Positions 17,154 to 25,344 of a stretch of DNA of 64,000 nucleotides are shown in pieces (position 1 is the stretch's first letter; each line of letters opens with the position of its first letter). The position numbers and the translations under genes are program-made. The stretch comes from Saccharophagus sp. K07 (GTDB lineage Bacteria > Pseudomonadota > Gammaproteobacteria > Pseudomonadales > Cellvibrionaceae), in NCBI RefSeq assembly GCF_014336955.1, contig NZ_QRAI01000006.1, forward strand, positions 119,942 to 183,941, read 5' to 3'. Below the pieces are notes generated by a model. The model searched no databases and had not been told where the DNA came from. It saw only the letters and a list, made by a program, of their open reading frames with translations.

Positions 17154-18188
17154 ATGGCAGTTGCGAACTTTGTTCAGGTTCTGGACCTTGCATTTCTTGA
17201 ATTTTCCGGCAGTCAGCCGCGCTCTCTGTTAAAGCTCTTTAAGCAGATGGGATTTGTCCAGGTAGGGCATTACAAGAAAAAGCCCATAACTTTGCATCGC
17301 CAGGGGCATATCCACTTCATTTCCAATCCTTCCTCTGGTGGAAACGCGGAGTTGTTTCGCGCGGTTCATTATCGTGGCGCGAGCGCAATGGGCTTCAAGG
17401 TGGCTGATTCCCAGCAGGCGTTTGATCTTGCTGTAAAGCTTGGCGCGGTGCCAGCAACCACCAAGGATTATGACATTCCCGCTATTCACGGCGTCGGCCA
17501 GTCTTTGATCTATCTGGTTGATGAAGCGGCAGAGAAGAAGCTGTTTGCCGAATTTGGCTACACTAGAGAATATGTTCGGGATAGCGAGTACTGCCTGGAA
17601 AGAATCGATCATTTGACTCATAACTTGAATCGTGGCGGTGTCGAGAGGATGTGCCGCTTCTATGAGACTGTATTCGGCTTCAAACGCGTTCGCTCATTCC
17701 ATATTGAAGGCAAAAAAACCGGTCTATACAGTGAGGTGGTCGCCAGCCCTTGCGGGCGCGTGATCATTCCGCTGAATGAAACCAAAGATGATAAATCGCA
17801 AATCGCGGAATTTATCCGTGAGTACAACGGAGAGGGCATTCAGCATATCGCGCTGCTGAGTGACAACATCTACAAAACTGTGGATGCCCTGGGCAATAAC
17901 GGAATTCCGTTCCAGGATACGCCGGATACCTATTACGAAAAAATTGACCAGCGACTTCCTGGGCATGGTGAGAGTGTGGCAGAGCTCCACAAACGCAGAA
18001 TTCTTATTGATGGTGGAGAAAAGCAGGGGGGGGGGGTCCTGCTGCAAATTTTCACCAAAAACAGCATAGGGCCAATTTTCTTCGAGTTTATTCAGCGGAA
18101 AGGTAATCGCGGTTTTGGTGAGGGTAACTTTCAGGCATTGTTTGAGTCGATCGAGCTTGACCAGGAGCGAAGGGGGGTTTTGGTGTAA
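17154..18188 (+). CDS. hpd: 4-hydroxyphenylpyruvate dioxygenase-type enzyme (VOC fold)
   Basis: A 344-residue two-domain vicinal-oxygen-chelate protein. The three Fe(II) ligands are visible: His153 in RIDHLTHNLNRG, His231 in GIQHIALL and Glu311 in IGPIFFEFIQRKG. The C-terminus GFGEGNFQALFESIELDQ is the conserved gate helix. HPPD turns 4-hydroxyphenylpyruvate into homogentisate with O2. 4-hydroxymandelate synthases share the fold, but this protein keeps the Q-I-F-T phenylalanine associated with HPPD chemistry, so homogentisate is the likelier product. No homogentisate dioxygenase (hmgA) is nearby; instead an NRPS gene follows after 45 bases, so the enzyme may supply a precursor or pyomelanin-type pigment. 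An 11-G run interrupts codons 291-295, after the second iron ligand and before the third, yet the frame is open here. Its ribosome site is GAGGAT at 17142-17147. Confidence 0.88.
   Translation: MAVANFVQVLDLAFLEFSGSQPRSLLKLFKQMGFVQVGHYKKKPITLHRQGHIHFISNPSSGGNAELFRAVHYRGASAMGFKVADSQQAFDLAVKLGAVPATTKDYDIPAIHGVGQSLIYLVDEAAEKKLFAEFGYTREYVRDSEYCLERIDHLTHNLNRGGVERMCRFYETVFGFKRVRSFHIEGKKTGLYSEVVASPCGRVIIPLNETKDDKSQIAEFIREYNGEGIQHIALLSDNIYKTVDALGNNGIPFQDTPDTYYEKIDQRLPGHGESVAELHKRRILIDGGEKQGGGVLLQIFTKNSIGPIFFEFIQRKGNRGFGEGNFQALFESIELDQERRGVLV
18026..18036 (+). repeat. Homopolymeric tract of 11 G inside the HPPD gene
   Basis: Eleven consecutive G bases, coding for the end of Gln291, three Gly and the start of Val295. 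Runs of this length are prone to slipped-strand mispairing. A gain or loss of one base would shift the frame before the third iron ligand (Glu311) and inactivate the enzyme. The length in the source clone could also be affected by sequencing error. Confidence 0.9.
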
Positions 18189-18233
18189 TTGGGGATGCCG
18201 TTTCCCTTCTAGACTTGGTTTGTCATAGATGAT

Positions 18234-21200
18234 GTGAATTATATAGGACTGTACAAATTGGATTCCTTTTTCAACACATCCCAACTGCAGCCCAGCCCGG
18301 CAGAAATCCGAGGTAATGTGACCGCAGATTCCGGTCACTTACCTCCTGAGTTACCACCAAATTATAACTTTGCACCCTCTCTGCAGGAGACCATGGCTCT
18401 GGTGCTTGGCAGGGATGGCTGGGATGCCCTCGCTTCTATATTCATTGCCGCGTTTGCCGTGGTTCGCTTCCGCGATTTACCAGGTGAAGCGGTACGCCTT
18501 CATGTGAAGCTCCCTTCGGGATCCCGAATGCTGGAGATTCCCCTCGTTAAGGATCAGCGATTGGGTGAGGTGCGGCAGCTTATTCATGCCGTGCTCAGTA
18601 ACAACACTGCTTTTCCTGAACTGGAGCCGTCCCCCAACGACTGGACCTTATCTTTTGTGGGATCTGACGCTCATTCGGGAGCACTGTCCGCTGTGTTGTC
18701 TGAGGGCAGCGGGTGGAGTATGCAGGTTGCGGCGTCTCCCGATTCCCTCGTTGTGCCTTCGTTTTGGTTTGAACGCTATTCGACAGTATTGGCTCGCCTC
18801 CTGGATAGTCCCGACCAGACTATCGACGGCTTTCTTCTGCTGTCGGCGGCAGAGCAGCGTTGGTACGAACATGAATGGTCTAGTGAAACCAGAGAAGTTC
18901 CATTTGTCTCGCTACCGCAAATCCTGGCACAGAATGCCCGCCTGCGCCCCGAGCATCGTGTACTGGTAACACCTAGCGGCAGCCTGACTCTGGCGCAGTT
19001 GGACGCCAGGGTAAACTGTGTGGCGCAGCGGTTGAAATTGGCTGGCGTAAAGGCTGGTGCGAATGTCGCGGTTTGTCTGCCTCCCTCTCTTGAACTCCTT
19101 CCGGCGATTCTTGGCATTCTACGCGCCGCGGCGGTCTATGTGCCGCTGGATCCCACTCATCCCAAAGCACGTATTCACACGATTTTGGAGGAGGTCCAAC
19201 CTAAAGTCATCATTACTACGGATGATCTGGTTGGCGGGCTGGAGCTGCAGGCGTGGCAGAATTGGCGGGTCGATATCGATCCGTTTACCGAGGTAGTTGA
19301 TCTCGGCGCGGCTTCTCGCGCCGAAGTTCGACCTGAGGCACCGGCTTACATTTTTTACACTTCGGGGACTACGGGGAATCCCAAAGGGGTGGTAGCGACG
19401 CACGGGAATCTCCTGTTCTATCTGGAATCCGCAAAGACCCGCTACAGCTTTGATCAGTCAGACGTATTCTGCTCGATTGCCCGAAGCACATTTAGTATCA
19501 GTCTCTTCGATCTACTTTTGCCCATTTATTGTGGCGGCTCTCTGCGTTTGTTAGATCGAGCCACCATTTTGGATCCCGGCAGTCTGCGCAAAGCATTGGA
19601 AGCGGTCACTGTGCTGCATGCAGGTCCAGCTTTGCTAAAAGCGCTGGTGCGGCACATAGAGACATTCCCCGGCCAACGGACTGGCTTGGATCATCTGCAT
19701 CACCTCTCAACTGGGGGTGACCTGGTCCCGCCGGACCTCGTTGAGCGACTTAAACCTTACACGGGCAGCGCCGAACTATTCGTTATCTACGGCTGCACCG
19801 AGGTCAGTTGCATGGGTTTGACCTACCCGATTGCACGTGACGTTAAAACAACGCGGAGCTTTGTGGGAAAGCCGTTTCCCAACGTGGAAGTTCGCGTGGT
19901 CGACGAGCAGCTGCAGCGAGTTCCCGTGGGGGTGCGCGGGGAGATCATTTTTTCAGGGCCGGGCGTTACGTCGGGGTATTTTCAGCGGCCAGATTTGACT
20001 GCGGCCCGTTACATCGAACTCGATGGGCGGCGCTGGTACCGAACTGGCGACGTGGGACGATTTCATCCTTGCGGTAATGTCGAGATTCTTGGCAGGGAAG
20101 ATTTTCAGATCCAACTGGCCGGTATCCGTATTGAACTCGGTGAAGTGGAGGGGGTGCTAAAACGCGCTCCGGGCGTGCGCGATGCCGTTGTGGCGGCGCG
20201 TGTCCCTCAAGGGCAGGAAAAAAACCCCATTCTCGTAGGCTACTTGGTCGCCGGAGATGAGCCGCTGGATATAGAGCGAGTGCGTCGGTTTGCCTTAACG
20301 CAGCTGCCGGATTACATGGTTCCCGGGGCGTTTATGCAACTGGAGGCTCTGCCCCTCAATATCAATCTGAAGCTTGATCGCAAGGCTTTGCCTGATCTTC
20401 TTCCTGTTACTACTGATACCAGTCAGGCAGATAATGAAGCCGAGATCATCGTACTTGAAGCCATGGGGGAGGTCCTTGGTTCAGGGGAGATTGATCTGAA
20501 CGTAACTCTTGTGGATCTGGGCTGCTCATCTCTGACACTGCTTGGCTTTGGCTCCCGCATCCTGGCTCGGACCGGAATTCAGATTCCATTGGGCAACCTA
20601 TTTGCGCAGGATGTCACTTTACGGGATTTGGCGCGCCTTCTGGATTCTTTGAAGGCCAGAGGGGAGGGCGCCCGGAGACAAATTGAGCTTCAGCGCGCAC
20701 CGGATCCATGTCCTCTCAGTTTGTCCCAGACACGTATTTGGTTTGCGGATGTAGTGCAAGGTCAGGGGCTGGCGTATGGCGTCCCCCTGGTTTTTGAGCT
20801 CGCTGCAGGCGTCGATGTCGAGGCACTCTCTCGAGCCGTACAGAGTCTTTATCAACGCCAAGCTGCACTGCGAACTGTAGTGGCCGGTGATGGTGCTGAG
20901 CTTTATCAGAGGCTGCTCGAAACTGAAGGGCGGTCTTTAGAGCGGGTGTCAATTCGGCGTGCAGCTTTGGAAGAAGCTCTCGCCGAACGCCAGATGCGTC
21001 CTTTCGATTTGTCCTCGGGACCATTGGCTCGCGCAGTGCTCTTCGATATCGAAGGCGAATCTCCCGTACTTTTCTTCCATTTCCATCACATAGTTTTCGA
21101 CGAGTTCTCATCGAAGATTCTGCAGCGCGAACTCACAGAACTTTATAACGCCGAAGTAACCGGTCGCGCAGCCGCTCTACCAGAACTCTCGGTGTCATTT

Positions 21201-24200
21201 GCCGATTACGCCTATAGCGAGCGACAACATTGGTTGTCGGGCGCCTGGGATGCCGACTTGGCATATTTCCGAGAGCGCTTTCAAGTCCCGCCAAGCCCGC
21301 TGGATCTTCCCACCGATCGTCCTCGTACCAGCGCGCAGAGCACTGACGGCGGCAGCGTTTCATGTCGACTTGAAGGACAGGATCTCGCTCGCCTGAGACA
21401 ACTGGCCCGAGCTCGAAGTGCATCGCTTTTCGTCCTCGGGGTTGCTGCATGGGGAGCACTTATGCAGCGACATTCGGGCCAGGACGAAGTGGTGATCGGC
21501 ACCGCAGTGGCTAACCGTCTGCTCCCTGAGGCGGAAAAGCTGATCGGCTGTTTCATCAACTTGGTGCCGCTGCGAATTCCGGTGCCGGTCGAGCAGAATA
21601 TAGATGGTTTTCTGGAAACCACGAGAACCGTTTGCCTTGAGGCCATAGAGCACAGTGCGGTGCCTTTCGAGGAAATCGTTCGTGTGGCCGGCGCCAACCG
21701 AAATAGCAGTGGAGCTGAGCTGTTTCGCACATTAGTGATTTTTGAAGAGCAGGGGGAGACTCGGTCGGGGGATTTGATTTGCGGTGTTAAGCGGCCCCCG
21801 CTGCCTGGCGCCCTGACCGACTTGGCCCTCTGGCTGGTTGATCGAGGTGATCAGCTGGAATTGGTGTTGAGCTACAACGCCGGGTTGTTTGATCGAGAGA
21901 CAGCTGAACTTTATGTGCAACAGTTGGAAACTGGTTTGCGCTATTTGGCATCTGGGTCATGGGGGGCAGTAGATAAATGGTGCTTCCTCAGTGAGGCGGA
22001 GCAGGAAAGGATTTGCGAATGGAACAAGTCAACAAGTAAACCTGTGCGGCCTGGCTCGTTCCTCGATTGGATTAGAGAGCGGGCGGCAAGCGAGCCTGAA
22101 CGACATGCAGTGATCTGCAGCCGGGGGACACTAAGTTATCGGGAGCTGTTGGAAGAAGTAGCTGCAATTCGAGTTCTGCTGCAGGAATTTGGCGTGAAAC
22201 CAGGTTCGTTGGTGGGAGTGTCGGTTCCTCGCACCCGTGACCTTCCCGTGGCGACTTTGGCAGTACTGTATTCGGGTTGTGGTTACGTGCCATTGGACCC
22301 GTCATATCCACAAGATCGCCTGCGTCATATGGTGGAGGATTCCGGTCTTGAGGTGGTGCTCTGCCGCGGTGCTGCATCCCACCTGCCAACAACCGTCAAA
22401 CGTATCGACTTGGATACCGTTAAGGCATGCAGTGCGATTGAGCCGGTGACAGCGGCACCGGAATCTGTCGCCTATGTGATTTATACATCCGGCTCCACGG
22501 GATTACCTAAGGGAGTCGCGGTTCCGCACAGGGCCGTTGATAACTTCCTCGATGCAATGGCGTTCGAACCGGGTATTCGTTCGGACGATGTACTCGTGTC
22601 AGTAACGACCCTCAGTTTTGATATTTCGGTGCTTGAGCTTTTCCTGCCCCTTACTCATGGGGCTACAGTTGTGATTGCCAACGAGGAGCAGGTCCGAGAT
22701 GGTGAGGCACTCGGCTCGCTGATAAAGACGACTGGGGCAACAGTGCTTCAGGCCACACCCTCGACATGGAAAATGTTGCGCGATGCCGGAGTAAACCTCT
22801 CTCCAGGCTTTCGCGCCATCATCGGAGGAGAGCCCTTACCCCGAGACTTAGCGGAAGATTTGCTGTCCGCAGGCATTGAATTATGGAATGCCTATGGGCC
22901 TACAGAGACCACAGTGTGGTCAAGCTGTGAACGCATCACTGACAGTTCTCGAATTACTGTCGGACGCCCCATACAAAATACCTCTTTTTACGTTCTCAAC
23001 TCTGCCGGTCAGCGCCAGCCCATCGGCGCCCCTGGGGAGCTTTATATTGGCGGAACTGGGGTAACTCTGGGTTACCTGAATCGAGAAGAACTCACATCCG
23101 AACGATTTGTTGCAGATCCATTCCTAGAAGCGCCATTGGGGAAGATGTATCGAACAGGAGATCGGATACGCTTGCTCCACGACGGCCGCTACGAACATTT
23201 GGGACGCCTCGATGGCCAAGTCAAATTAAGAGGTCATCGTATTGAGCTTGGAGAGATCGAGTCTGTTGTTCGGAAACTGGGGCTGGCAGAAGATTGCGTG
23301 GCGTTTGTTCATGAGCATTCTCCAAGTGACCAGCGTCTCGTGCTGTTTGTGCAGGGTGATAGTTTGCCTGATATGGCCGAACTTAGGCTCCAGCTCAGCA
23401 AGCACCTGCCGCCATACATGCTGCCACAGCATATAGCGCCTATCGATCGCATTCCCCGCACGGCGAACGGTAAGTTGAACCGCAAGGAGTTGCCTACTGC
23501 GTCAATACAAGATACCACCGAATTTCATGATGATTTTGTAGGGACTCCAGTAGAAAGGCATGTGTTAGAAATTTTCAGAAAAGTTCTTGGAAACCCTGCC
23601 TTGGGCATGGATAGTGATTTTTTTGAGCATGGCGGACATTCGTTAATGGTCGTGTCTCTGGCATCCATGATTAGCAATTCATTTGGCATTGAGTTTCCGA
23701 TCGGACAGATTTTCCAAAACTCTTCACCGCGTCAAATTGTATATGCCATACAGAACTTAAAAGAATTGCAACCCAAGCCCATTCTTCTTTCTGGTGCTGC
23801 GCACGCGCCACCAATCTTTTTCCTTTTGGGGGTGCACTTATATAAGGACATTGCTAAACATCTCGAAAAGTCGTTCTCGAATTACGGGGTATATTCGCGC
23901 AGTGACATTGAAGTCACCGATAAGGACAACAACATAAAGACAGTCGAGTCGTTAGCAAAAGACTACATAGAGCTAATACGGCTGAAGCAAAAAAATGGAC
24001 CCTATCGGCTATGCGGTGCATCCTTCGGGGGTATTCTTGCTTATGAAGTGGCTCAGCAATTGACGCAGATCGGTGAAAAAGTTGACCTGCTCATGCTATT
24101 CGATACTGAGCCACCGATGACATATATGGCAAAAATGCAATGCCTCATAAAGTCCATCCGTGTAGGCAACTTTCAGGCACCTCTGATGCAGATGGCAAAG

Positions 24201-24530
24201 CTTTCTCTGGAGCAGATATATAATTTGCTTCCGAAAGCCGAATCTAAGCAGGTGGCCAGGGAAGACAAAACCCTCGAAACCATTCGCAAGTTTGCTTACA
24301 TAGCATCAGCTATGGACTACGCTCCTCGCATGAAACCATACGCAGGACACGTCCACCTTGTTGTCGCAACGGAGGAGAAAAGCTACACGGGTGCAAGCAA
24401 ATTCCGCTGGAAGAGATTGGCCAGAGACCATAGCGTAACTTATGTCCAAGGAAATCATCTTGGAATACTGAAAGAAAAAAACGCAGAGATAATTGCAGAA
24501 ATAATAGAAAATTATCTTTCCAAAAAATAA
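18234..24530 (+). CDS. Two-module nonribosomal peptide synthetase (C*-A-T-C-A-T-TE)
   Basis: A 2098-residue assembly-line enzyme. Residues ~40-225 resemble only the C-terminal half of a condensation domain, without HHxxxDG. A1 (~230-715) has YIFYTSGTTGNPKGVV (~370), YGCTE (~519), YRTGD (~602) and LKLDRKAL. T1 has DLGCSSL, with Ser766 as the phosphopantetheine site. The condensation domain (~826-1250) has HHIVFDE at 951-957, with Glu in place of the usual Gly. A2 (~1300-1755) has YVIYTSGSTGLPKG, AYGPTETT, YRTGD and GKLNRKEL. T2 has GGHSL (Ser1803). A thioesterase (~1850-2098) has GASFGG (Ser1930) and a late His in GNHLGI. By eye the A1 pocket reads S-I-F-H-S-G-I-C-M, lacking Asp235; A2 reads D-I-L-Q-I-G-A-V-W, nearest glycine codes. 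No epimerase, methyltransferase or oxidase domain. The GTG start has a weak ribosome site; the HPPD gene upstream is probably co-transcribed. The product is unknown, perhaps an aryl-acyl amide of a small amino acid. Confidence 0.93.
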   Translation: MNYIGLYKLDSFFNTSQLQPSPAEIRGNVTADSGHLPPELPPNYNFAPSLQETMALVLGRDGWDALASIFIAAFAVVRFRDLPGEAVRLHVKLPSGSRMLEIPLVKDQRLGEVRQLIHAVLSNNTAFPELEPSPNDWTLSFVGSDAHSGALSAVLSEGSGWSMQVAASPDSLVVPSFWFERYSTVLARLLDSPDQTIDGFLLLSAAEQRWYEHEWSSETREVPFVSLPQILAQNARLRPEHRVLVTPSGSLTLAQLDARVNCVAQRLKLAGVKAGANVAVCLPPSLELLPAILGILRAAAVYVPLDPTHPKARIHTILEEVQPKVIITTDDLVGGLELQAWQNWRVDIDPFTEVVDLGAASRAEVRPEAPAYIFYTSGTTGNPKGVVATHGNLLFYLESAKTRYSFDQSDVFCSIARSTFSISLFDLLLPIYCGGSLRLLDRATILDPGSLRKALEAVTVLHAGPALLKALVRHIETFPGQRTGLDHLHHLSTGGDLVPPDLVERLKPYTGSAELFVIYGCTEVSCMGLTYPIARDVKTTRSFVGKPFPNVEVRVVDEQLQRVPVGVRGEIIFSGPGVTSGYFQRPDLTAARYIELDGRRWYRTGDVGRFHPCGNVEILGREDFQIQLAGIRIELGEVEGVLKRAPGVRDAVVAARVPQGQEKNPILVGYLVAGDEPLDIERVRRFALTQLPDYMVPGAFMQLEALPLNINLKLDRKALPDLLPVTTDTSQADNEAEIIVLEAMGEVLGSGEIDLNVTLVDLGCSSLTLLGFGSRILARTGIQIPLGNLFAQDVTLRDLARLLDSLKARGEGARRQIELQRAPDPCPLSLSQTRIWFADVVQGQGLAYGVPLVFELAAGVDVEALSRAVQSLYQRQAALRTVVAGDGAELYQRLLETEGRSLERVSIRRAALEEALAERQMRPFDLSSGPLARAVLFDIEGESPVLFFHFHHIVFDEFSSKILQRELTELYNAEVTGRAAALPELSVSFADYAYSERQHWLSGAWDADLAYFRERFQVPPSPLDLPTDRPRTSAQSTDGGSVSCRLEGQDLARLRQLARARSASLFVLGVAAWGALMQRHSGQDEVVIGTAVANRLLPEAEKLIGCFINLVPLRIPVPVEQNIDGFLETTRTVCLEAIEHSAVPFEEIVRVAGANRNSSGAELFRTLVIFEEQGETRSGDLICGVKRPPLPGALTDLALWLVDRGDQLELVLSYNAGLFDRETAELYVQQLETGLRYLASGSWGAVDKWCFLSEAEQERICEWNKSTSKPVRPGSFLDWIRERAASEPERHAVICSRGTLSYRELLEEVAAIRVLLQEFGVKPGSLVGVSVPRTRDLPVATLAVLYSGCGYVPLDPSYPQDRLRHMVEDSGLEVVLCRGAASHLPTTVKRIDLDTVKACSAIEPVTAAPESVAYVIYTSGSTGLPKGVAVPHRAVDNFLDAMAFEPGIRSDDVLVSVTTLSFDISVLELFLPLTHGATVVIANEEQVRDGEALGSLIKTTGATVLQATPSTWKMLRDAGVNLSPGFRAIIGGEPLPRDLAEDLLSAGIELWNAYGPTETTVWSSCERITDSSRITVGRPIQNTSFYVLNSAGQRQPIGAPGELYIGGTGVTLGYLNREELTSERFVADPFLEAPLGKMYRTGDRIRLLHDGRYEHLGRLDGQVKLRGHRIELGEIESVVRKLGLAEDCVAFVHEHSPSDQRLVLFVQGDSLPDMAELRLQLSKHLPPYMLPQHIAPIDRIPRTANGKLNRKELPTASIQDTTEFHDDFVGTPVERHVLEIFRKVLGNPALGMDSDFFEHGGHSLMVVSLASMISNSFGIEFPIGQIFQNSSPRQIVYAIQNLKELQPKPILLSGAAHAPPIFFLLGVHLYKDIAKHLEKSFSNYGVYSRSDIEVTDKDNNIKTVESLAKDYIELIRLKQKNGPYRLCGASFGGILAYEVAQQLTQIGEKVDLLMLFDTEPPMTYMAKMQCLIKSIRVGNFQAPLMQMAKLSLEQIYNLLPKAESKQVAREDKTLETIRKFAYIASAMDYAPRMKPYAGHVHLVVATEEKSYTGASKFRWKRLARDHSVTYVQGNHLGILKEKNAEIIAEIIENYLSKK

Positions 24531-24789
24531 ATTCAGGTATGACCTGGTGGTCGACTTCTTCAGAAACGTCTGCCAGGTCAATCTCCAAACTGTTCCTTCC
24601 CTTGAGCGCCGGATTTGTTGGTGGCCGACTTTTGATAATGTCTCTCATTAAGGCGGTTAATAATATTTATCGGCAGTTCACTCCCAGAGTATTGTTCACC
24701 TAAGCCGCGCCAGCGTGTGTACACCGATTCGGCCATCTTCACCCCGTTGTGTGTAGAATGTCTGCTCGTATTCTCTTTGGGTATCGACC

Positions 24790-25281
24790 ATGATCCATTC
24801 GATTGACAGTATCATTGCTCGCGCGCGCACTGAGTGCGATCGCGCGGGTGTCAAATTGACTCCCAAAAGACAGAACATTCTGGTTGTGCTTCTTCAGTCG
24901 GATGCCCCGCTTTCCGCGTATGACATAGTGGAAAGTTACCGGGAGAAATTTCAGGAGTCCCTTCCTGCTATGTCGGTTTACCGCATACTGAATTTCCTGG
25001 TCGATAACAACCTAGTGCATAAGCTGGAAACCACCAACCAATTTTTGCCTTGTGCGCATATCGCCTGCGACCATGAACATGAAATTCCACAATTCTTGAT
25101 TTGTGATAGTTGCCATTCCGTTGCCGAGGTCGGGCTGCGAAAAACCTTGGTGAAAGAATTGCACGATAGCGTGCGTAAAACCGGATTTGAAATGAGAAGC
25201 CAGCAGTTAGAGTTGCACGGTATTTGCGCTAAGTGTCGCAGTGAAGGCGAAACTGTAAAAAATCCTGAAGAATTGCACTGA
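24790..25281 (+). CDS. zur: Fur-family metal-responsive regulator, Zur-like
   Basis: A 163-residue Fur-superfamily repressor. Residues ~1-90 form the winged helix (GVKLTPKRQNILVVLLQSD, SAYDIVESY, PAMSVYRILNFLVDNNLVHKL). The metal-binding half has the regulatory His cluster (CAHIACDHEHEIPQF) and the structural zinc pairs CDSC and CAKC. The sequence around DHEHE and the lack of the Fur-specific H-H-D-H stretch point to the zinc regulator Zur rather than Fur or PerR. Zur represses zinc-uptake and zinc-sparing genes; none lies next to it, although zur is often solitary. It is flanked by the NRPS gene and by convergent cysK, and there is no sign that it regulates either. Confidence 0.85.
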   Translation: MIHSIDSIIARARTECDRAGVKLTPKRQNILVVLLQSDAPLSAYDIVESYREKFQESLPAMSVYRILNFLVDNNLVHKLETTNQFLPCAHIACDHEHEIPQFLICDSCHSVAEVGLRKTLVKELHDSVRKTGFEMRSQQLELHGICAKCRSEGETVKNPEELH

Positions 25282-25298
25282 CCTTTTCTTTATAGGGT

Positions 25299-25307
25299 GG
25301 GGGGGGG
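25299..25307 (+). repeat. Homopolymeric tract of 9 G, intergenic
   Basis: Nine G bases in the 63-bp gap between the convergent zur and cysK genes, directly before a short hairpin. It is outside any reading frame I support. It is the second long G run in 7.3 kb after the one in the HPPD gene. Confidence 0.9.
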
Positions 25308-25332
25308 AAGGTGCAATCGGTTGATGCACCTT
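25308..25332. terminator. Hairpin between convergent zur and cysK
   Basis: An 8-bp perfect stem, AAGGTGCA/TGCACCTT, with a 9-base loop, lies between the two convergent stop codons. On the plus side T-rich sequence follows after seven bases; on the minus side the G9 tract becomes C9. It is probably a bidirectional transcription end, though not a textbook terminator. Confidence 0.5.
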
Positions 25333-25344
25333 CTGTTGGTGTTT

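Noticed and set aside
17154..18188. Assignment of the dioxygenase as 4-hydroxymandelate synthase
   Set aside because: Attractive with the NRPS next door, but the conserved Q-I-F-T phenylalanine fits HPPD chemistry; kept only as an alternative substrate source in the findings.
24541..24580. GACCTGG ... CCAGGTC inverted repeat after the NRPS gene as a terminator
   Set aside because: The loop is about 25 bases and no T run follows, so termination is not supported.
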